Shown here in pieces: positions 45,701 through 55,696 of a DNA stretch of 64,000 nt. Position 1 is the first letter of the stretch; every line of letters begins with the position of its first letter. The translations under genes were made by a program, and so were the position numbers. The notes below the pieces were generated by a model that worked only from the letters and a program-made list of their open reading frames with translations, made no database searches and was not told where the DNA came from. The stretch is taken from positions 1-64,000 of the forward strand of contig CANIPU010000010.1 of the NCBI GenBank assembly GCA_947469485.1, read 5' to 3'. The stretch comes from Chitinophagaceae bacterium. Lineage in GTDB: Bacteria; Bacteroidota; Bacteroidia; Chitinophagales; UBA10324.

Positions 45701-47758
45701 GGTAGTTGTAAAAGTTATAGAGTTTAAAAAAACTGCCTGCGTTAAATTTCCTCCGGTAACAATTGTAAGTTTGACTATATCCTGCGCCAGTGCTCCTGCC
45801 GAAGTATTTGCAGTGTTTTGAGTTGTAGTACTTGATAAATAAAATCCTCCAAGGGTTGCGGAGCTTATTGTTGCAGGTGCAATAATATTATAGCAATTAG
45901 GAGAAATATTGTATTCATAAATTTGAAAATAATAAGTGGTTCCGGCAACCAAACCTGTTAATGGAACTGTAACTGTTCCCGATGCATTTCCGTCATAAAC
46001 AACATAATTACCTGTTCCGATTTGAGAACCACTACCAAAAACAGCATTTGCAGAATAACTTGTGTTATAAACCGGATCGGCATTTACAGCAGATCCTGCA
46101 CGCGCTAATACTATTACTCTGCTTCCATTTCCCCTGACAAATGACAAATTCATTGTTGTATTTGTCACACATAAAATAGTAGGAATAGTTGGCTGTATTG
46201 TAGGTGAGCATGATGCTGTTGTAAAACTGCCTATAGCAGGAGAAGAAAGATTATAACAATGTGAGGCTGAGAAATAGGAATAAACTGCATAATGATAAAC
46301 TGAGCCCGGAAACAACCCGGTAATAGTGGCGGCTGAAGCATTATCGACACAGGCATCACCAAACATTACATTACCGGATCCCAGCGAACTTCCGGTAGGA
46401 GAACCAAAATTAAAATTTAAATTATCGGTATATGTAGTTGTTAAAACCGGAGCCCCACTTACTGCTGACCCTTGTCTTAAAATAATGAGTGTTTTATTAC
46501 CGTTTCCAGGAATCCAGTTTAATGTAGCAGTTGTAGTGTTAATTACAGGAACTGTAACTGCCGATACCTGCAAAGTTGGCTGAACACAACCTCCGGCTAT
46601 TGAAACCCTGTAATCTTCTGTTTCGCCAGCCCCACCTGCACCAGCGGTACCTGTAAAATTGGTACAAGCATCAGTAGAGGTTACAGCCCCTCCATAGCGA
46701 TGCCTGACCCGCATTGCAGTGTTTCCAATTAATGCTGTGCCCGGAACTGTAAAACTAATATTAGTAGTTGAATTAGCGGCTGAGTTAGCAAACGAACCCA
46801 GAAACTCAGCTGTTTCAAAAAAACCGTTTTGATTATAGTCAATCCATGCTCCAGCATTGTTACTTGCTGTGGCCTGAGTAGAAACTTTTACGGCAAGAAC
46901 ATAAGCTGTATTAATAATTAAACCGGCATTAGAAACCGGACTTGCACCAGTATAAAGTGTATAACTTGTAGCTCCTGCGCCTCCATTAAGAACGGCAGAA
47001 GTATTTAGAATAATTGGGCTAGCCGGGGCAGCAATACCAACACTAACAATTCCCCGTGTTCCTCCATTTGAGGCAGCATAAGTTCCTGTACAATAACAAT
47101 TCAGAAAAGAATTCAAACTTATATTACCAGCTATTGAAGGTGTCATTAAACCGGAATTGGTGCAGGTTACTTCACATACATAATAAGTAGGGTTAAAGGG
47201 AAGTGAAGCAGGTGTTGTGTAAGTAGCTCCATTGTTTGTTCCGGATGCATTAGAAAAAGATCCGGGATAAGAGGAAGTACTTGATTGCTTCCATAGATAA
47301 GTATACCCGGCAGCTCCTGCAAGGCCTGATAAACTAACTACTGATGATGAACCTGAACAAACAGTAGAAGAAGACGCAGTAGCTACTGCAGGGGCTCCGC
47401 TACATGGAGTTGCCGCAGTTACTGTAAGACGAACATTACACAATCGATTGGTTTGAGATCCAGTTCCGGGATAAGCAGTAGCACAAGATGCAGAAGCACC
47501 TCCGGCAAAACCCATGTGGTTATTGCCACCTACGGCAGTATATTGGCATCCGCCATAAGTTGAAATTAACCCGACACCGGTATAATTATAACAAACTTCT
47601 ATACAAAGATTACTGGTACCATCCCAAAGAAACGGGGTACCAATATTTAAACTGAACCAACCGGTTGCTGCGAAGGTTGTGTTTGCAGCTCCATATACAG
47701 TCGTCATTGCACCGGTATAATAACCACCGGATAAGTCAGCTTGAACCACATTGGCCAT
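42782..47758 (-). CDS. Giant T9SS type A surface protein, main part of a nonsense-split gene
   Basis: 1658 residues from an ATG at 47758, lacking a signal peptide. The same frame continues upstream through nine sense codons to a single TGA at 47786-47788, and then into the 128-residue piece that does carry the signal. Domains: a front domain (LSGGYYTGAMTTVYGA), GEVED-type modules (WIDYNQNGFF with GETEDYRV; WIDWNGNGDFRDSGE), FN3-like and Ig-like parts, a low-complexity Ala/Ser/Thr/Gly region, and a type A tail (SSLYPNPTNKHINYEL, LPEGIYFINIFLQG). Without the upstream signal it could not be exported unless the stop is read through or is a sequencing error. Confidence 0.88.
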   Translation of the reverse strand: MANVVQADLSGGYYTGAMTTVYGAANTTFAATGWFSLNIGTPFLWDGTSNLCIEVCYNYTGVGLISTYGGCQYTAVGGNNHMGFAGGASASCATAYPGTGSQTNRLCNVRLTVTAATPCSGAPAVATASSSTVCSGSSSVVSLSGLAGAAGYTYLWKQSSTSSYPGSFSNASGTNNGATYTTPASLPFNPTYYVCEVTCTNSGLMTPSIAGNISLNSFLNCYCTGTYAASNGGTRGIVSVGIAAPASPIILNTSAVLNGGAGATSYTLYTGASPVSNAGLIINTAYVLAVKVSTQATASNNAGAWIDYNQNGFFETAEFLGSFANSAANSTTNISFTVPGTALIGNTAMRVRHRYGGAVTSTDACTNFTGTAGAGGAGETEDYRVSIAGGCVQPTLQVSAVTVPVINTTTATLNWIPGNGNKTLIILRQGSAVSGAPVLTTTYTDNLNFNFGSPTGSSLGSGNVMFGDACVDNASAATITGLFPGSVYHYAVYSYFSASHCYNLSSPAIGSFTTASCSPTIQPTIPTILCVTNTTMNLSFVRGNGSRVIVLARAGSAVNADPVYNTSYSANAVFGSGSQIGTGNYVVYDGNASGTVTVPLTGLVAGTTYYFQIYEYNISPNCYNIIAPATISSATLGGFYLSSTTTQNTANTSAGALAQDIVKLTIVTGGNLTQAVFLNSITFTTTGSTNVATDVTNAKIFFTGNSNAFSNATQFGSTFTTNPASLIATGNFALLTGNNYFWIAYDVKSTAVGGHVLDATITSFNISENGVSSDKTPSVIAPAGNRPLPGGTCAITTPVAAACAFTGCITACCQGMTILNATFGNTLANFPCNAANNGNGYNDLTATYVFTVNEGSTYSLSFNFDDWIGLDFRWAVWIDWNGNGDFRDSGERYPSGTITNALGAAQSITVPTNVATSGIKMRLWIQSDLYPNDCPYRTTCGIFSTSLGYIADVSVSVPNATGVIVGGSGPVSCATLAPTVSTPITYALNAAPSQLTATGTNLLWYTSATGGVGSSTAPIPSTIVPGTTAYYVSQTNSSGLPVCEGPRTQIAVIVNIAPPPSAPVATATQPTCSTILTGSILLSSLPSIGSWTINPNSISGSGTTNLISSVAIGGPYSYTVTNSAGCISAPSNSVTIIAGPVVLAGHWVGGISTDWNNPANWCDGVPTYTTDVTIPSSALTLFDPLIDLGGIAKCKSLTIKNGAILSISSNILDMKGDLIVEPSGIYDHSGGLLELSGTSIQTIPSVTCYDLKINNSAGIIITGGVTVTNYLNLFSGIVSTGGSILNVINPDPAAVFGFNNTNYINGRLIRYINNTGAFDFPIGDATRYELATVTVNNLIPTIYLLGEYFPDNSFCSPVPNSGGGPFLNGSPITELLDAGYWTITPDDQPVSGTYNIQLNERGYTNPPLAANYCAVIKRDDCFSLWQSLGVHTNATQNISGGTVTAVRTNLTSFSDFGIGFGGSSLPIQLTGFTADYIDNNINAILKWTTASELNCNHFDLEVSNELGADGKLIFRKIGEVAGCGTSFVVRDYSFVDRELNKNGIRYYRLKEVDDNGDAFYSQIVSLVFGSEAVVVSSLYPNPTNKHINYELISSGVNDVKISITNLLGQEMMHDQMKLKDGINKLRVDVESLPEGIYFINIFLQGKLEAHYKFEKYSR

Positions 47759-47785
47759 TTTAACTGTATAGTTTTGATTAACGAA

Positions 47786-48172
47786 TCATGCAGTTACAAT
47801 ACCTGTTATATTAAATCCAACGGTTGAAATAAAAGAAGCACCTGGCGTATAACCTGCATTGGTCATTGCGGTATTAATCATTGCAGCAGTATAAATCATC
47901 TGCACTTTTTTACCTCCACTGCCTGAACCAACATTAACACCATAAGGGGAGCACGCTTCTGCGGTTGTAGTGGGGTTAGTACCTACACTTGGAACTCCTG
48001 TACCGGTTCCAACTGTAATTAATGTCTGACTATAAGTTTGGTTCGTTTCAAACAGTAACAGCGACAGCAATAAAAAACAACAAAATCTTACTGCAAAAAC
48101 CGATTGGGTTGTATTAAAACTAAACTGAAACAAACCTTTGATTTCAGAAAATTCATTGTAACGCTTTATCAT
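47786..48172 (-). pseudogene. Signal-peptide-bearing 5' part of the split giant T9SS gene
   Basis: 128 residues ending at an in-frame TGA. The N-terminus has a long export signal (about 28-49, CCFLLLSLLLF, then TYSQ). It is followed by the start of the adhesin's first domain (TTTAEACSPYGVNVGSG, VQMIYTAAMI, ISTVGFNITGIVTA). The next codons in the same frame (FVNQNYTVK) lead straight into the 1658-residue reading frame at 47758. The natural gene is therefore 42782-48172, encoding about 1796 residues. Confidence 0.75.
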
Positions 48173-48565
48173 AACTAACAGAATTGTAAATTAAAAATTC
48201 TTTACTCTTAAATTACTAATCACCTAATAAGCAATTTCATTAAGTTAAATTAATGCTTTTTTGTATTCCATTATAAATTATTTTTTAACGGCATAAACCC
48301 GACATAACTAAATTGCCAGTTACTTGGTGTACTTATTTTTAAACAAGTAATCTTAATCAAATAACAAATCAACCTATAAGTACTGACTACTAAATTCTTT
48401 CATTCAGTTACAAACTGAAACAGGTGACGAAAATTACATTTTGCAGCGGAGGTAATAATTAATTATCCAATTCGGAATATGTATTTCATTTCTGACCAAT
48501 ATAAAATAAAACTCCCCCCGACACAAGTGCCGGGGGGAGTTTTATTACTGTTTTAAAAGACTTAA
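48173..48565. other. Intergenic region between the two giant genes
   Basis: 393 bp, AT-rich. Apart from the terminator at 48508-48544 I see no gene or repeat. It should hold the promoter for the split adhesin; a TAATTTTC (one mismatch from TAnnTTTG) occurs on the minus strand, but without a matching TTTG box at the right distance. Confidence 0.5.
48508..48544 (-). terminator. Strong GC-rich terminator of the 2373-residue gene
   Basis: Arms AACTCCCCCCG and CGGGGGGAGTT pair perfectly (13 bp counting the flanking A/T pairs) around a ten-base loop that itself can pair CAC with GTG. A T-rich run follows on the minus strand. It lies just past the stop at 48566. Confidence 0.92.
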
Positions 48566-51500
48566 CTACTTACTGATGTTAACTTTAGTATTAAATACAG
48601 CTGTAGTTCCTGCATATACTCGAATTATGTAATTACCACTTGAGGTGCCTTCTGGCAACATTACATTATCGTTAAAGTGTCCATCGCTCATATTACTGAT
48701 TTGTGTTAAAACTGTTTGTCCTAACATGTTCATCACTTCAATACGAACTTCTAGTGTAGTCATGTCACTAATTTGCAAATCAAGTTGGAAATTTCCCTGA
48801 TTTGGATTTGGGTAAACACCAATTGTTCCATCTTCAGTTGTAATTCCATTTTGGAACATACTTTCTTCAGGTTGCAACTCATCACCCTCTTCTAAACGGC
48901 AAGCTGTTGTAATTGTATCAATATCAGAATTCAAACCAAATGCACCATTACATGCATTTGCTCTAACATAAGCCGCAATAGGTGAACCAGTGGGCCAAAT
49001 GCTCAAAGTTTTAACAAGACCTGTAGTCTGATAACTATTCCAATTGCCGCTAGGCAATTGTTTTGTAAACAACTGATAGCTTGTTGGAGCACTACCACCA
49101 CATAAAACAGCGTTCCATGTTGCAGTCATTCCATAACAAGTTGGATGACTTAAAACCAAATTCTGAACTTGGCCACATATTCCTTTTACCTCTACCTGAT
49201 ACATTTGTGTAGGAGGTGAATATGAATATGAAGGTCCTGCTCCGCATCTGCTTCTAACATAAACTTCCCAAAATTGATTCAAAGGAGATCCACCAACATT
49301 ATAAGAGAAGGTAGTACCATTAACAGTATAAGATGTTACAGAACTTGGATTTGGACTTAATCTGCGCATAGAAACAATATATGGACCAGCTCCATTACCT
49401 GCTAAACCACTAATTAAAATCTGGTTTGGACATGGGTTTGTTATACCAGTATAAGTAGGTATTGGGCAAGTTGGTACTGTATTAAAGGTATAAACAACAG
49501 GGGCTCCCGGCTCAGCAAATTGATTTGAAATAGAAGGACAATTACAGGCCTGTAAATAAAATGCTAGTGCAGGAGTATTTGCATAAGCAGTTGTGTAAGA
49601 AGTTACACTTGTAGCACTACCAATACATGCACCCACTAAAGTATAGTTTGGCCCGCTTGTAACAACTCTTTGATATAAATTCCATAAACCAATAGGAATT
49701 GAAAGAGTCATTGTATTTGCTGTTGCACTAGTTAAAGCAGGTTGACCAGATGCAGGTTTTGCACACATGGTTGCTTGCGTTGCTAATGCAGAGTTAACTC
49801 CACCACAGGCTGGCGTAGTAGGAGGTATCATTGGTGCAATTGTAACATTATAGGATGAATTTGGTGTTAATCCAGTAATGGTTTTTGGAGAGGTACAATT
49901 GAGAAACGGACTTCCTGGTGCTCCTGGAATGGTAATCTGGTAATTTCCTGAACCTCCCGGTAACCAATTAACATCAAACTTCGTTGAAGTTACATTTGAA
50001 AATGTAATGTTAAACGGAGTCTGGCTAATTTCAACTGTAACAGTATTTGATGCAACCCAATAACAAGCTGATTTGCTCATCATTCTGTAATATCGCTTTC
50101 CTGCTGGATTACTGGTTGCAGACAAAGGTCCAATTGTGAAACCTGCAGTATTATATACCGTGGTGGAATTACCAACAATTGTATCCCATGTAAAACCATT
50201 ATTAGAATACTCCCATCTATAAGTACCAGCTGCACCTGTTGCTGTCAGTAGTTTTGAACCATTACTACAAACAATTGAAGCAAGCGGTAGAACTGAACCA
50301 CCAATAGGTACGGTAGAAACAGGAACTACAGCGCTTGAAGTACATGTATTTGCTAAAGAACCGGTTACAGTAAAGAAAGTAAGATTAGGAGCTGACACAG
50401 TAATCGTTCCGGCATTTCCTGCTGGTGGATTCATGGTCATTCCATTTGTTCCGTTTGCAGGCGACCATTGAAAATTGGCCCCACCAGAAGCAACTAATAC
50501 ACCGGTTGTACTCGTGCAAACAAGGGATGATGGATTAACTGTTAATGCAGGAAGCGGATTAATTGTTATCGCATATTCTTCTATTTCTCCGTAATAGTAG
50601 AAAAGAGCAGCACATGGGTCTCCGTTCATGAATTGGTAAGGTGTAACTCCAAGTGGATTATCATAACAAATAGCAACACGCATAATTACATCACCTACAA
50701 ATTGATTATCGCAAGGAATTGTAAATGAACCTGTTTTTGTTCCAGACTGAGTACCTACTGTCTGCGGAGAAGAATAAATTACTTCACCGGATTGGAAAAC
50801 ATTATCGCCATTATAATCCAACCAAACAATTCTGCTTTCAGAGAATACAGCACCAGTACCATTACAAGTAATACTGATATTGTATGATTGCTGTCTGTTT
50901 ACACTGGTGGTAGGTACACTGGTGAAATCCTGGTAACCATCATTATCAAATGTTGAATTATTATTTAAAACCCCGGTAATAGTTACATTGGTAATATAAT
51001 CCTGAGAAGTAGTCCAGAATGCAGAACTGCTTGCACATCTTGTTTTAACCAATATGGTTGGCGAATTACTAACCGCGCAACCTTCATTTTGTATTACTGC
51101 TCTCACATAAACCTGTGAAGCGTTTACATTATCAACAAACGATGGAGTAGCAGAATTTGTAAATCCATACTCTACAAACTGCCCATCAACGGGTGTAAAT
51201 GTAGCATTCGATGAATATTCAAACTTCTTAAACCCACCAGTTGTTGGAGGCGCTGCAAAAGTTGCTGTTATACGATCATTTGTAGTAGTTGTTGTTGGTG
51301 CATAACTTATAAGTGGTGCTGCAGCCGATGGCGACAGACATGGATTTGAAACCAAATCAATTGAATAATCTTCTGTTTCGCCATACTGATAAAGCGCACT
51401 GCATGCATCCTGCGGAAAGGCCGTAGAAAGATAAAGTCCATCGTTTAGTGCATCGAAATACCTCAACCTCAACCGTTTTGTTCCAGGCTGAATGGCTCCG

Positions 51501-54500
51501 CCAATGGCAGGTGATTCAACATAAATACTTCCAGTAACTGCTGCACCTCCGTTAAAGGTGACACCCCAATTTGTTAATAATGGTCCATTAGTCCAGTTAA
51601 TCGCTTCACTTGCATCACTGAAATCACCGTCATTGTTCCAATCAACCCATGCTTCAATGGTAATGTAATTGGTCCATGTTCCCGGATTTACTCTCAGCCA
51701 GAAAAATGAATTCGCATCAATTGCAGGCGCGGCAACTGTATAAGCAAAATTTTGTAACCACGGCGCTGAAGTAGCACCAGTACTTGAATTATCTAAAACA
51801 TTATTTCCATGAGTATCTTCAATTCGAACTCTTGAAATATAATCGCCAAAACCTGGTCCAGATGTATAAGCTGCAGCGCAATATGGATTATTATTTACTA
51901 AAAGCGGATTTGAAGTGGCGGTGTTAAATGGTGTAAATGAACAAGCCACCACGCAATGATAGTAAGTAGAGCTAGTTTGCCCTGTAACAAAAGTATAAGG
52001 CATAGTAGTGGCCCCTGAAATTGGAGTATATGGCCCTGCAAGCGCAGCAGAACTTTCCCACTGATAAGTATATCCTGCAGAGGGAGACAACCCTGTTAAT
52101 GATAAGGTGAACGGACTGTTTGTCAATGTTGGATTTGCAGTGGAAACAACTGTTGAAACCGCTACAGCCGCACAATTCGCCAAAGTATTGATGGTAATGT
52201 TGTAATCTTCGGTTTCGCCCCATGCACTATTTGATGCACCACATGCCTGACTTTGCGATGTGAAATCATAATCATCCCCACCTCTAACTCTCATTCGTGT
52301 AATACCTGATGTTGCAGTAATAGGAACAGTGAAACCAAAGGAAGTTGGAACACCTTGTGGTGAATTGAAACTACCGATCCACTCGCCTGCATCCAGTAAA
52401 TCTCCATCGAGGTTATAATCAATCCAAACAGAAGAATATTGATCAAACACAAAACCTACACCTGAAGTAGTGGTAATGTTGTAAGTACTACCCGGATCTA
52501 AAACTGCTGTGGTTAAACCAAAATTGGTATAATACGCAGGACCTGCAGACATACCGCTTACCTGATTCCAGGCAGGCAATGTATTTAAAGCAACTTCTGT
52601 TAAACCATCATTGTCAAATGATGTTCCTTGAGTATAAGTTGGAACACAGTAACAATTCAACGCGGTATTCTCGGTAACTGGTACAGCTGTAGTTGAAACA
52701 TCGGTTTGATTACCTGATGGAACACAGGTAACAACCAAACGATACCATGAATTTTGCAATTGACCCGTTACAGTATAAGGAATTGTGGTTGCACCGGAAA
52801 TATTAGCGAAACCTGAAGTAGCATTGGTTGTACTCACCTGCCACTGGTAGTTAATACCTGCACCGCCGCTCACACAACCTGTAGTATTCAACGAGAAAGA
52901 ATTGAAGGAACATACAGATGCCATGCTACTGGTAGCAGCACCACCTGCAGTTGGAGCTCCTGTACAATTGGAACCGGAGGCAATGGTTACAATATAATCT
53001 TCTGTTTCACCATAGCCATAAGTACCACAACCGAGTTGAACCCCTGCATTATAAGGAATGAAGGCATTTTCTGACATAATTAACCGCAAACCGGTATTTC
53101 CAACCGAAGCAGTATTTGGAATTGTAACTGAACCAAAATGCGTAGGACCACTTGCAGGTGCCCCAGGACCGGCAGGGCCAACAATTGAGGTCAATAACTC
53201 ACCGGCATCAGCAAAATCTCCATCCTGGTTCAAATCGCAATAAACATAAAGTGTGGTAATGTACCATGTACCCCCATCATCAATTTGTGTGATGTTAACC
53301 GAATAGGTGCTGCCTTTTTCAAGTACAGCAGGCGTAACTCCGGTAAAATTGGTATAAAGATTAACTGAACTTGCATTTGGAGATGTAACAGGTGTTGCTC
53401 CGGTTGGATTTGAGAATGCAGGACAGGTACCTATTACAAACTGCCCAATATCATCATCAACTGTGCTGGTAGCATTACTGGTACAATAACAATTGATAGG
53501 CGTGTTCATTCCAACATTTACTACAGCACCAGCAGTACCAACACCCGAACCATTATAATTACTTGCAGGGCCTGCAGTACATGTTACAAATAATCTGTAA
53601 CAGGTAGCTGCTGTTTGTGAGGTTGTTAAGCCGGCATAAGTCGAAGTAGCTGCACCTGTATTAGACCAGGTATTTAAGCAACCTGGATCTTTTTGCCATT
53701 GAAAAGACAAAGATGATCCGGTAGAATACCCTGTTGCTGAAACTGAAAAATTTACACCTGAACAAGCTGATGCAGGTGCACTTAATGTACCAGGGGTTGG
53801 TGTACCTAAGCAAGTTAAATCGTTAATTACATTGATATCATCAATCGCAAGATTATTTCCATAACCGCTATATGCCAAAAATCCAATTTTAACACTTGAT
53901 TGTCCGGCATAAGCAGTAAGGGCAGCGGTTACCGCACCCCATCCAGGTGTAGTATAGGTTGCATCGTAACGCCTAATAGGAGATGCAGGATTTGTAGCAA
54001 CAAGGTTAAAAATTACTCCTCCATCAGTTGAAACATATACACCCATTAACTGATCATTATCTGTTAGTAATGGGTATCCATTATCATGTGACATCCAGAA
54101 CGATAATTTAGGATTAGTTAAAGTAGACCAATCCATACAAGGTGAAATTAACAAACTCTGTGTGCCATCGTTAAAGTTATAACTAGCAAACCGTGCCATA
54201 TTTATTCCGGTGTGAGCAGCTAAAGTTGGGTTTGTCAATGGCAATAATTCAATATTCCAGTTTCCGGTTCCGGCCACTTGTGCAACAAGCCATGGAGTTG
54301 CAACACCTGGCCAAGGATCAAAACTCTCAGTAAACGGATAAGTTGTTTGAGAATAAATATTTCTCACAGCTGCTGTCATAGCATTATTCGTGGATATCAT
54401 ATCACCTGTGCAGGTAGCTGAAGCAGTAAAGGTGTACGCCCCTGATACTGTCATGTTATAAGCCGCTTGAACTACAAGGTCCACAAATGTACCGGGGTTA

Positions 54501-55687
54501 ACTGTAGTGGCTGAGTTATTAGTATATGTATTCGGGCCACTTGGATTTGGGCCTGTAACCGACCAGGTAATAGTTAATGGGTTAGCACTGAAAGTGATAG
54601 GGCTTGAACCATAATTATTAACTCTGACTGTTACGGCATAGGTTCCGGCACAACTGTTATTTAAGTTAGGAGATGCGAGTAAAGTAGCTCCTAAATCTGT
54701 TGGAACTGGTGGAGTCCATACCCAGGTTAATCCACTGGTAGGAATACATGTTGATGATAATGCCAATGCAGCACTATTTAAAGCTCCTAAAATAGTAGAT
54801 GACCAATTTACAGCCCCAGTTAAAGTATTTCTTTGATTAAAATCAGCATTTGTGGCTCCTCTTAATCCTCCTTGACATACAACAGCTACTGGATCGTTAA
54901 AAGCACCATAGCTTAAAGTAATAGTTTGACTAGTAGCTACACCATTTGCTTCAGCTAAGCGAATTTGATGATTATGAAATGAGCCATTCCCACCAAGATA
55001 ACTTCTGAATCCTTTCCATTGAATAACAAAGGTATGGTTAGTTCCGGCACCTTGATTTTCTGTTTTGATTTGACCCCCGTAAATTATAACTGCGTTGGCA
55101 CTGTTGGCTGTTGCATTTGCTGACATGGTTATGGTAGTTGCCGTATGGCTTACAACTGTAGTTCCAGCCGGAATACCTGTTCCGGTTATTTGTGATCCAT
55201 CAATAACTCCATTTAATGCCTGACTTGCAGCAGGTATGAGAGTTATTATCGGACTACCTATGGCTCTTGTACCAGTGGTTGTATAAGTTCCAAAATTATC
55301 ACGGGAACAAACCCCAATAGCCCCTGCATATGCCGTGGCTGTATTCACGCAAAAATAATCAGTGGTGGCAGGCGGGGTGGCTCCAAATGTTATAAATCCA
55401 TTAGTACTGATATAAATTGTTGAGCCCGATGGATAAAGAACACCGGAATAAGTAAAGGCAAAAGGAAGAGTTGTAGTATAAATTGCATCGTCATTAGTAA
55501 TGAAAGGTACTGCACTTGATTGTGTAATAACTGTACCTCCAACAATTGGTGTATAAGCCCCGAATGATTGCGCCCAGGAATAAGAGGCAACCTGTGCAGT
55601 GGTTACCTGTGCACAAAACAGAAAAATCAGTACAGCCAAAACACCCGGTAATGGCATGTATTTATAAAGAGTAGATTTATTTTTCAT
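48566..55687 (-). CDS. Giant T9SS type A protein with GEVED and FN3/Ig-like modules
   Basis: 2373 residues. There is a signal peptide (about 1-32, ending TTAQ). An N-terminal cell-surface region is followed by a carbohydrate-binding/MAM-like part (about 440-625: SFDPWPGVATPWLVAQ, WSTLTNPKLSFWMSHDNG). Four GEVED domains follow, each pairing a calcium-loop-like motif (YCDLNQDGDFADAGE, WIDYNLDGDLLDAGE, WVDWNNDGDFSDASE, WLDYNGDNVFQSGE) with GETEDY or GEIEEY. FN3-like modules precede a type A sorting tail (IGVYPNPNQGNFQLDL, MLGQTVLTQ). It is probably a cell-surface adhesin. It lies 9 bp after the small secreted protein gene, which suggests joint transcription. Confidence 0.92.
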   Translation of the reverse strand: MKNKSTLYKYMPLPGVLAVLIFLFCAQVTTAQVASYSWAQSFGAYTPIVGGTVITQSSAVPFITNDDAIYTTTLPFAFTYSGVLYPSGSTIYISTNGFITFGATPPATTDYFCVNTATAYAGAIGVCSRDNFGTYTTTGTRAIGSPIITLIPAASQALNGVIDGSQITGTGIPAGTTVVSHTATTITMSANATANSANAVIIYGGQIKTENQGAGTNHTFVIQWKGFRSYLGGNGSFHNHQIRLAEANGVATSQTITLSYGAFNDPVAVVCQGGLRGATNADFNQRNTLTGAVNWSSTILGALNSAALALSSTCIPTSGLTWVWTPPVPTDLGATLLASPNLNNSCAGTYAVTVRVNNYGSSPITFSANPLTITWSVTGPNPSGPNTYTNNSATTVNPGTFVDLVVQAAYNMTVSGAYTFTASATCTGDMISTNNAMTAAVRNIYSQTTYPFTESFDPWPGVATPWLVAQVAGTGNWNIELLPLTNPTLAAHTGINMARFASYNFNDGTQSLLISPCMDWSTLTNPKLSFWMSHDNGYPLLTDNDQLMGVYVSTDGGVIFNLVATNPASPIRRYDATYTTPGWGAVTAALTAYAGQSSVKIGFLAYSGYGNNLAIDDINVINDLTCLGTPTPGTLSAPASACSGVNFSVSATGYSTGSSLSFQWQKDPGCLNTWSNTGAATSTYAGLTTSQTAATCYRLFVTCTAGPASNYNGSGVGTAGAVVNVGMNTPINCYCTSNATSTVDDDIGQFVIGTCPAFSNPTGATPVTSPNASSVNLYTNFTGVTPAVLEKGSTYSVNITQIDDGGTWYITTLYVYCDLNQDGDFADAGELLTSIVGPAGPGAPASGPTHFGSVTIPNTASVGNTGLRLIMSENAFIPYNAGVQLGCGTYGYGETEDYIVTIASGSNCTGAPTAGGAATSSMASVCSFNSFSLNTTGCVSGGAGINYQWQVSTTNATSGFANISGATTIPYTVTGQLQNSWYRLVVTCVPSGNQTDVSTTAVPVTENTALNCYCVPTYTQGTSFDNDGLTEVALNTLPAWNQVSGMSAGPAYYTNFGLTTAVLDPGSTYNITTTSGVGFVFDQYSSVWIDYNLDGDLLDAGEWIGSFNSPQGVPTSFGFTVPITATSGITRMRVRGGDDYDFTSQSQACGASNSAWGETEDYNITINTLANCAAVAVSTVVSTANPTLTNSPFTLSLTGLSPSAGYTYQWESSAALAGPYTPISGATTMPYTFVTGQTSSTYYHCVVACSFTPFNTATSNPLLVNNNPYCAAAYTSGPGFGDYISRVRIEDTHGNNVLDNSSTGATSAPWLQNFAYTVAAPAIDANSFFWLRVNPGTWTNYITIEAWVDWNNDGDFSDASEAINWTNGPLLTNWGVTFNGGAAVTGSIYVESPAIGGAIQPGTKRLRLRYFDALNDGLYLSTAFPQDACSALYQYGETEDYSIDLVSNPCLSPSAAAPLISYAPTTTTTNDRITATFAAPPTTGGFKKFEYSSNATFTPVDGQFVEYGFTNSATPSFVDNVNASQVYVRAVIQNEGCAVSNSPTILVKTRCASSSAFWTTSQDYITNVTITGVLNNNSTFDNDGYQDFTSVPTTSVNRQQSYNISITCNGTGAVFSESRIVWLDYNGDNVFQSGEVIYSSPQTVGTQSGTKTGSFTIPCDNQFVGDVIMRVAICYDNPLGVTPYQFMNGDPCAALFYYYGEIEEYAITINPLPALTVNPSSLVCTSTTGVLVASGGANFQWSPANGTNGMTMNPPAGNAGTITVSAPNLTFFTVTGSLANTCTSSAVVPVSTVPIGGSVLPLASIVCSNGSKLLTATGAAGTYRWEYSNNGFTWDTIVGNSTTVYNTAGFTIGPLSATSNPAGKRYYRMMSKSACYWVASNTVTVEISQTPFNITFSNVTSTKFDVNWLPGGSGNYQITIPGAPGSPFLNCTSPKTITGLTPNSSYNVTIAPMIPPTTPACGGVNSALATQATMCAKPASGQPALTSATANTMTLSIPIGLWNLYQRVVTSGPNYTLVGACIGSATSVTSYTTAYANTPALAFYLQACNCPSISNQFAEPGAPVVYTFNTVPTCPIPTYTGITNPCPNQILISGLAGNGAGPYIVSMRRLSPNPSSVTSYTVNGTTFSYNVGGSPLNQFWEVYVRSRCGAGPSYSYSPPTQMYQVEVKGICGQVQNLVLSHPTCYGMTATWNAVLCGGSAPTSYQLFTKQLPSGNWNSYQTTGLVKTLSIWPTGSPIAAYVRANACNGAFGLNSDIDTITTACRLEEGDELQPEESMFQNGITTEDGTIGVYPNPNQGNFQLDLQISDMTTLEVRIEVMNMLGQTVLTQISNMSDGHFNDNVMLPEGTSSGNYIIRVYAGTTAVFNTKVNISK

Positions 55688-55696
55688 TGTGTTTTT

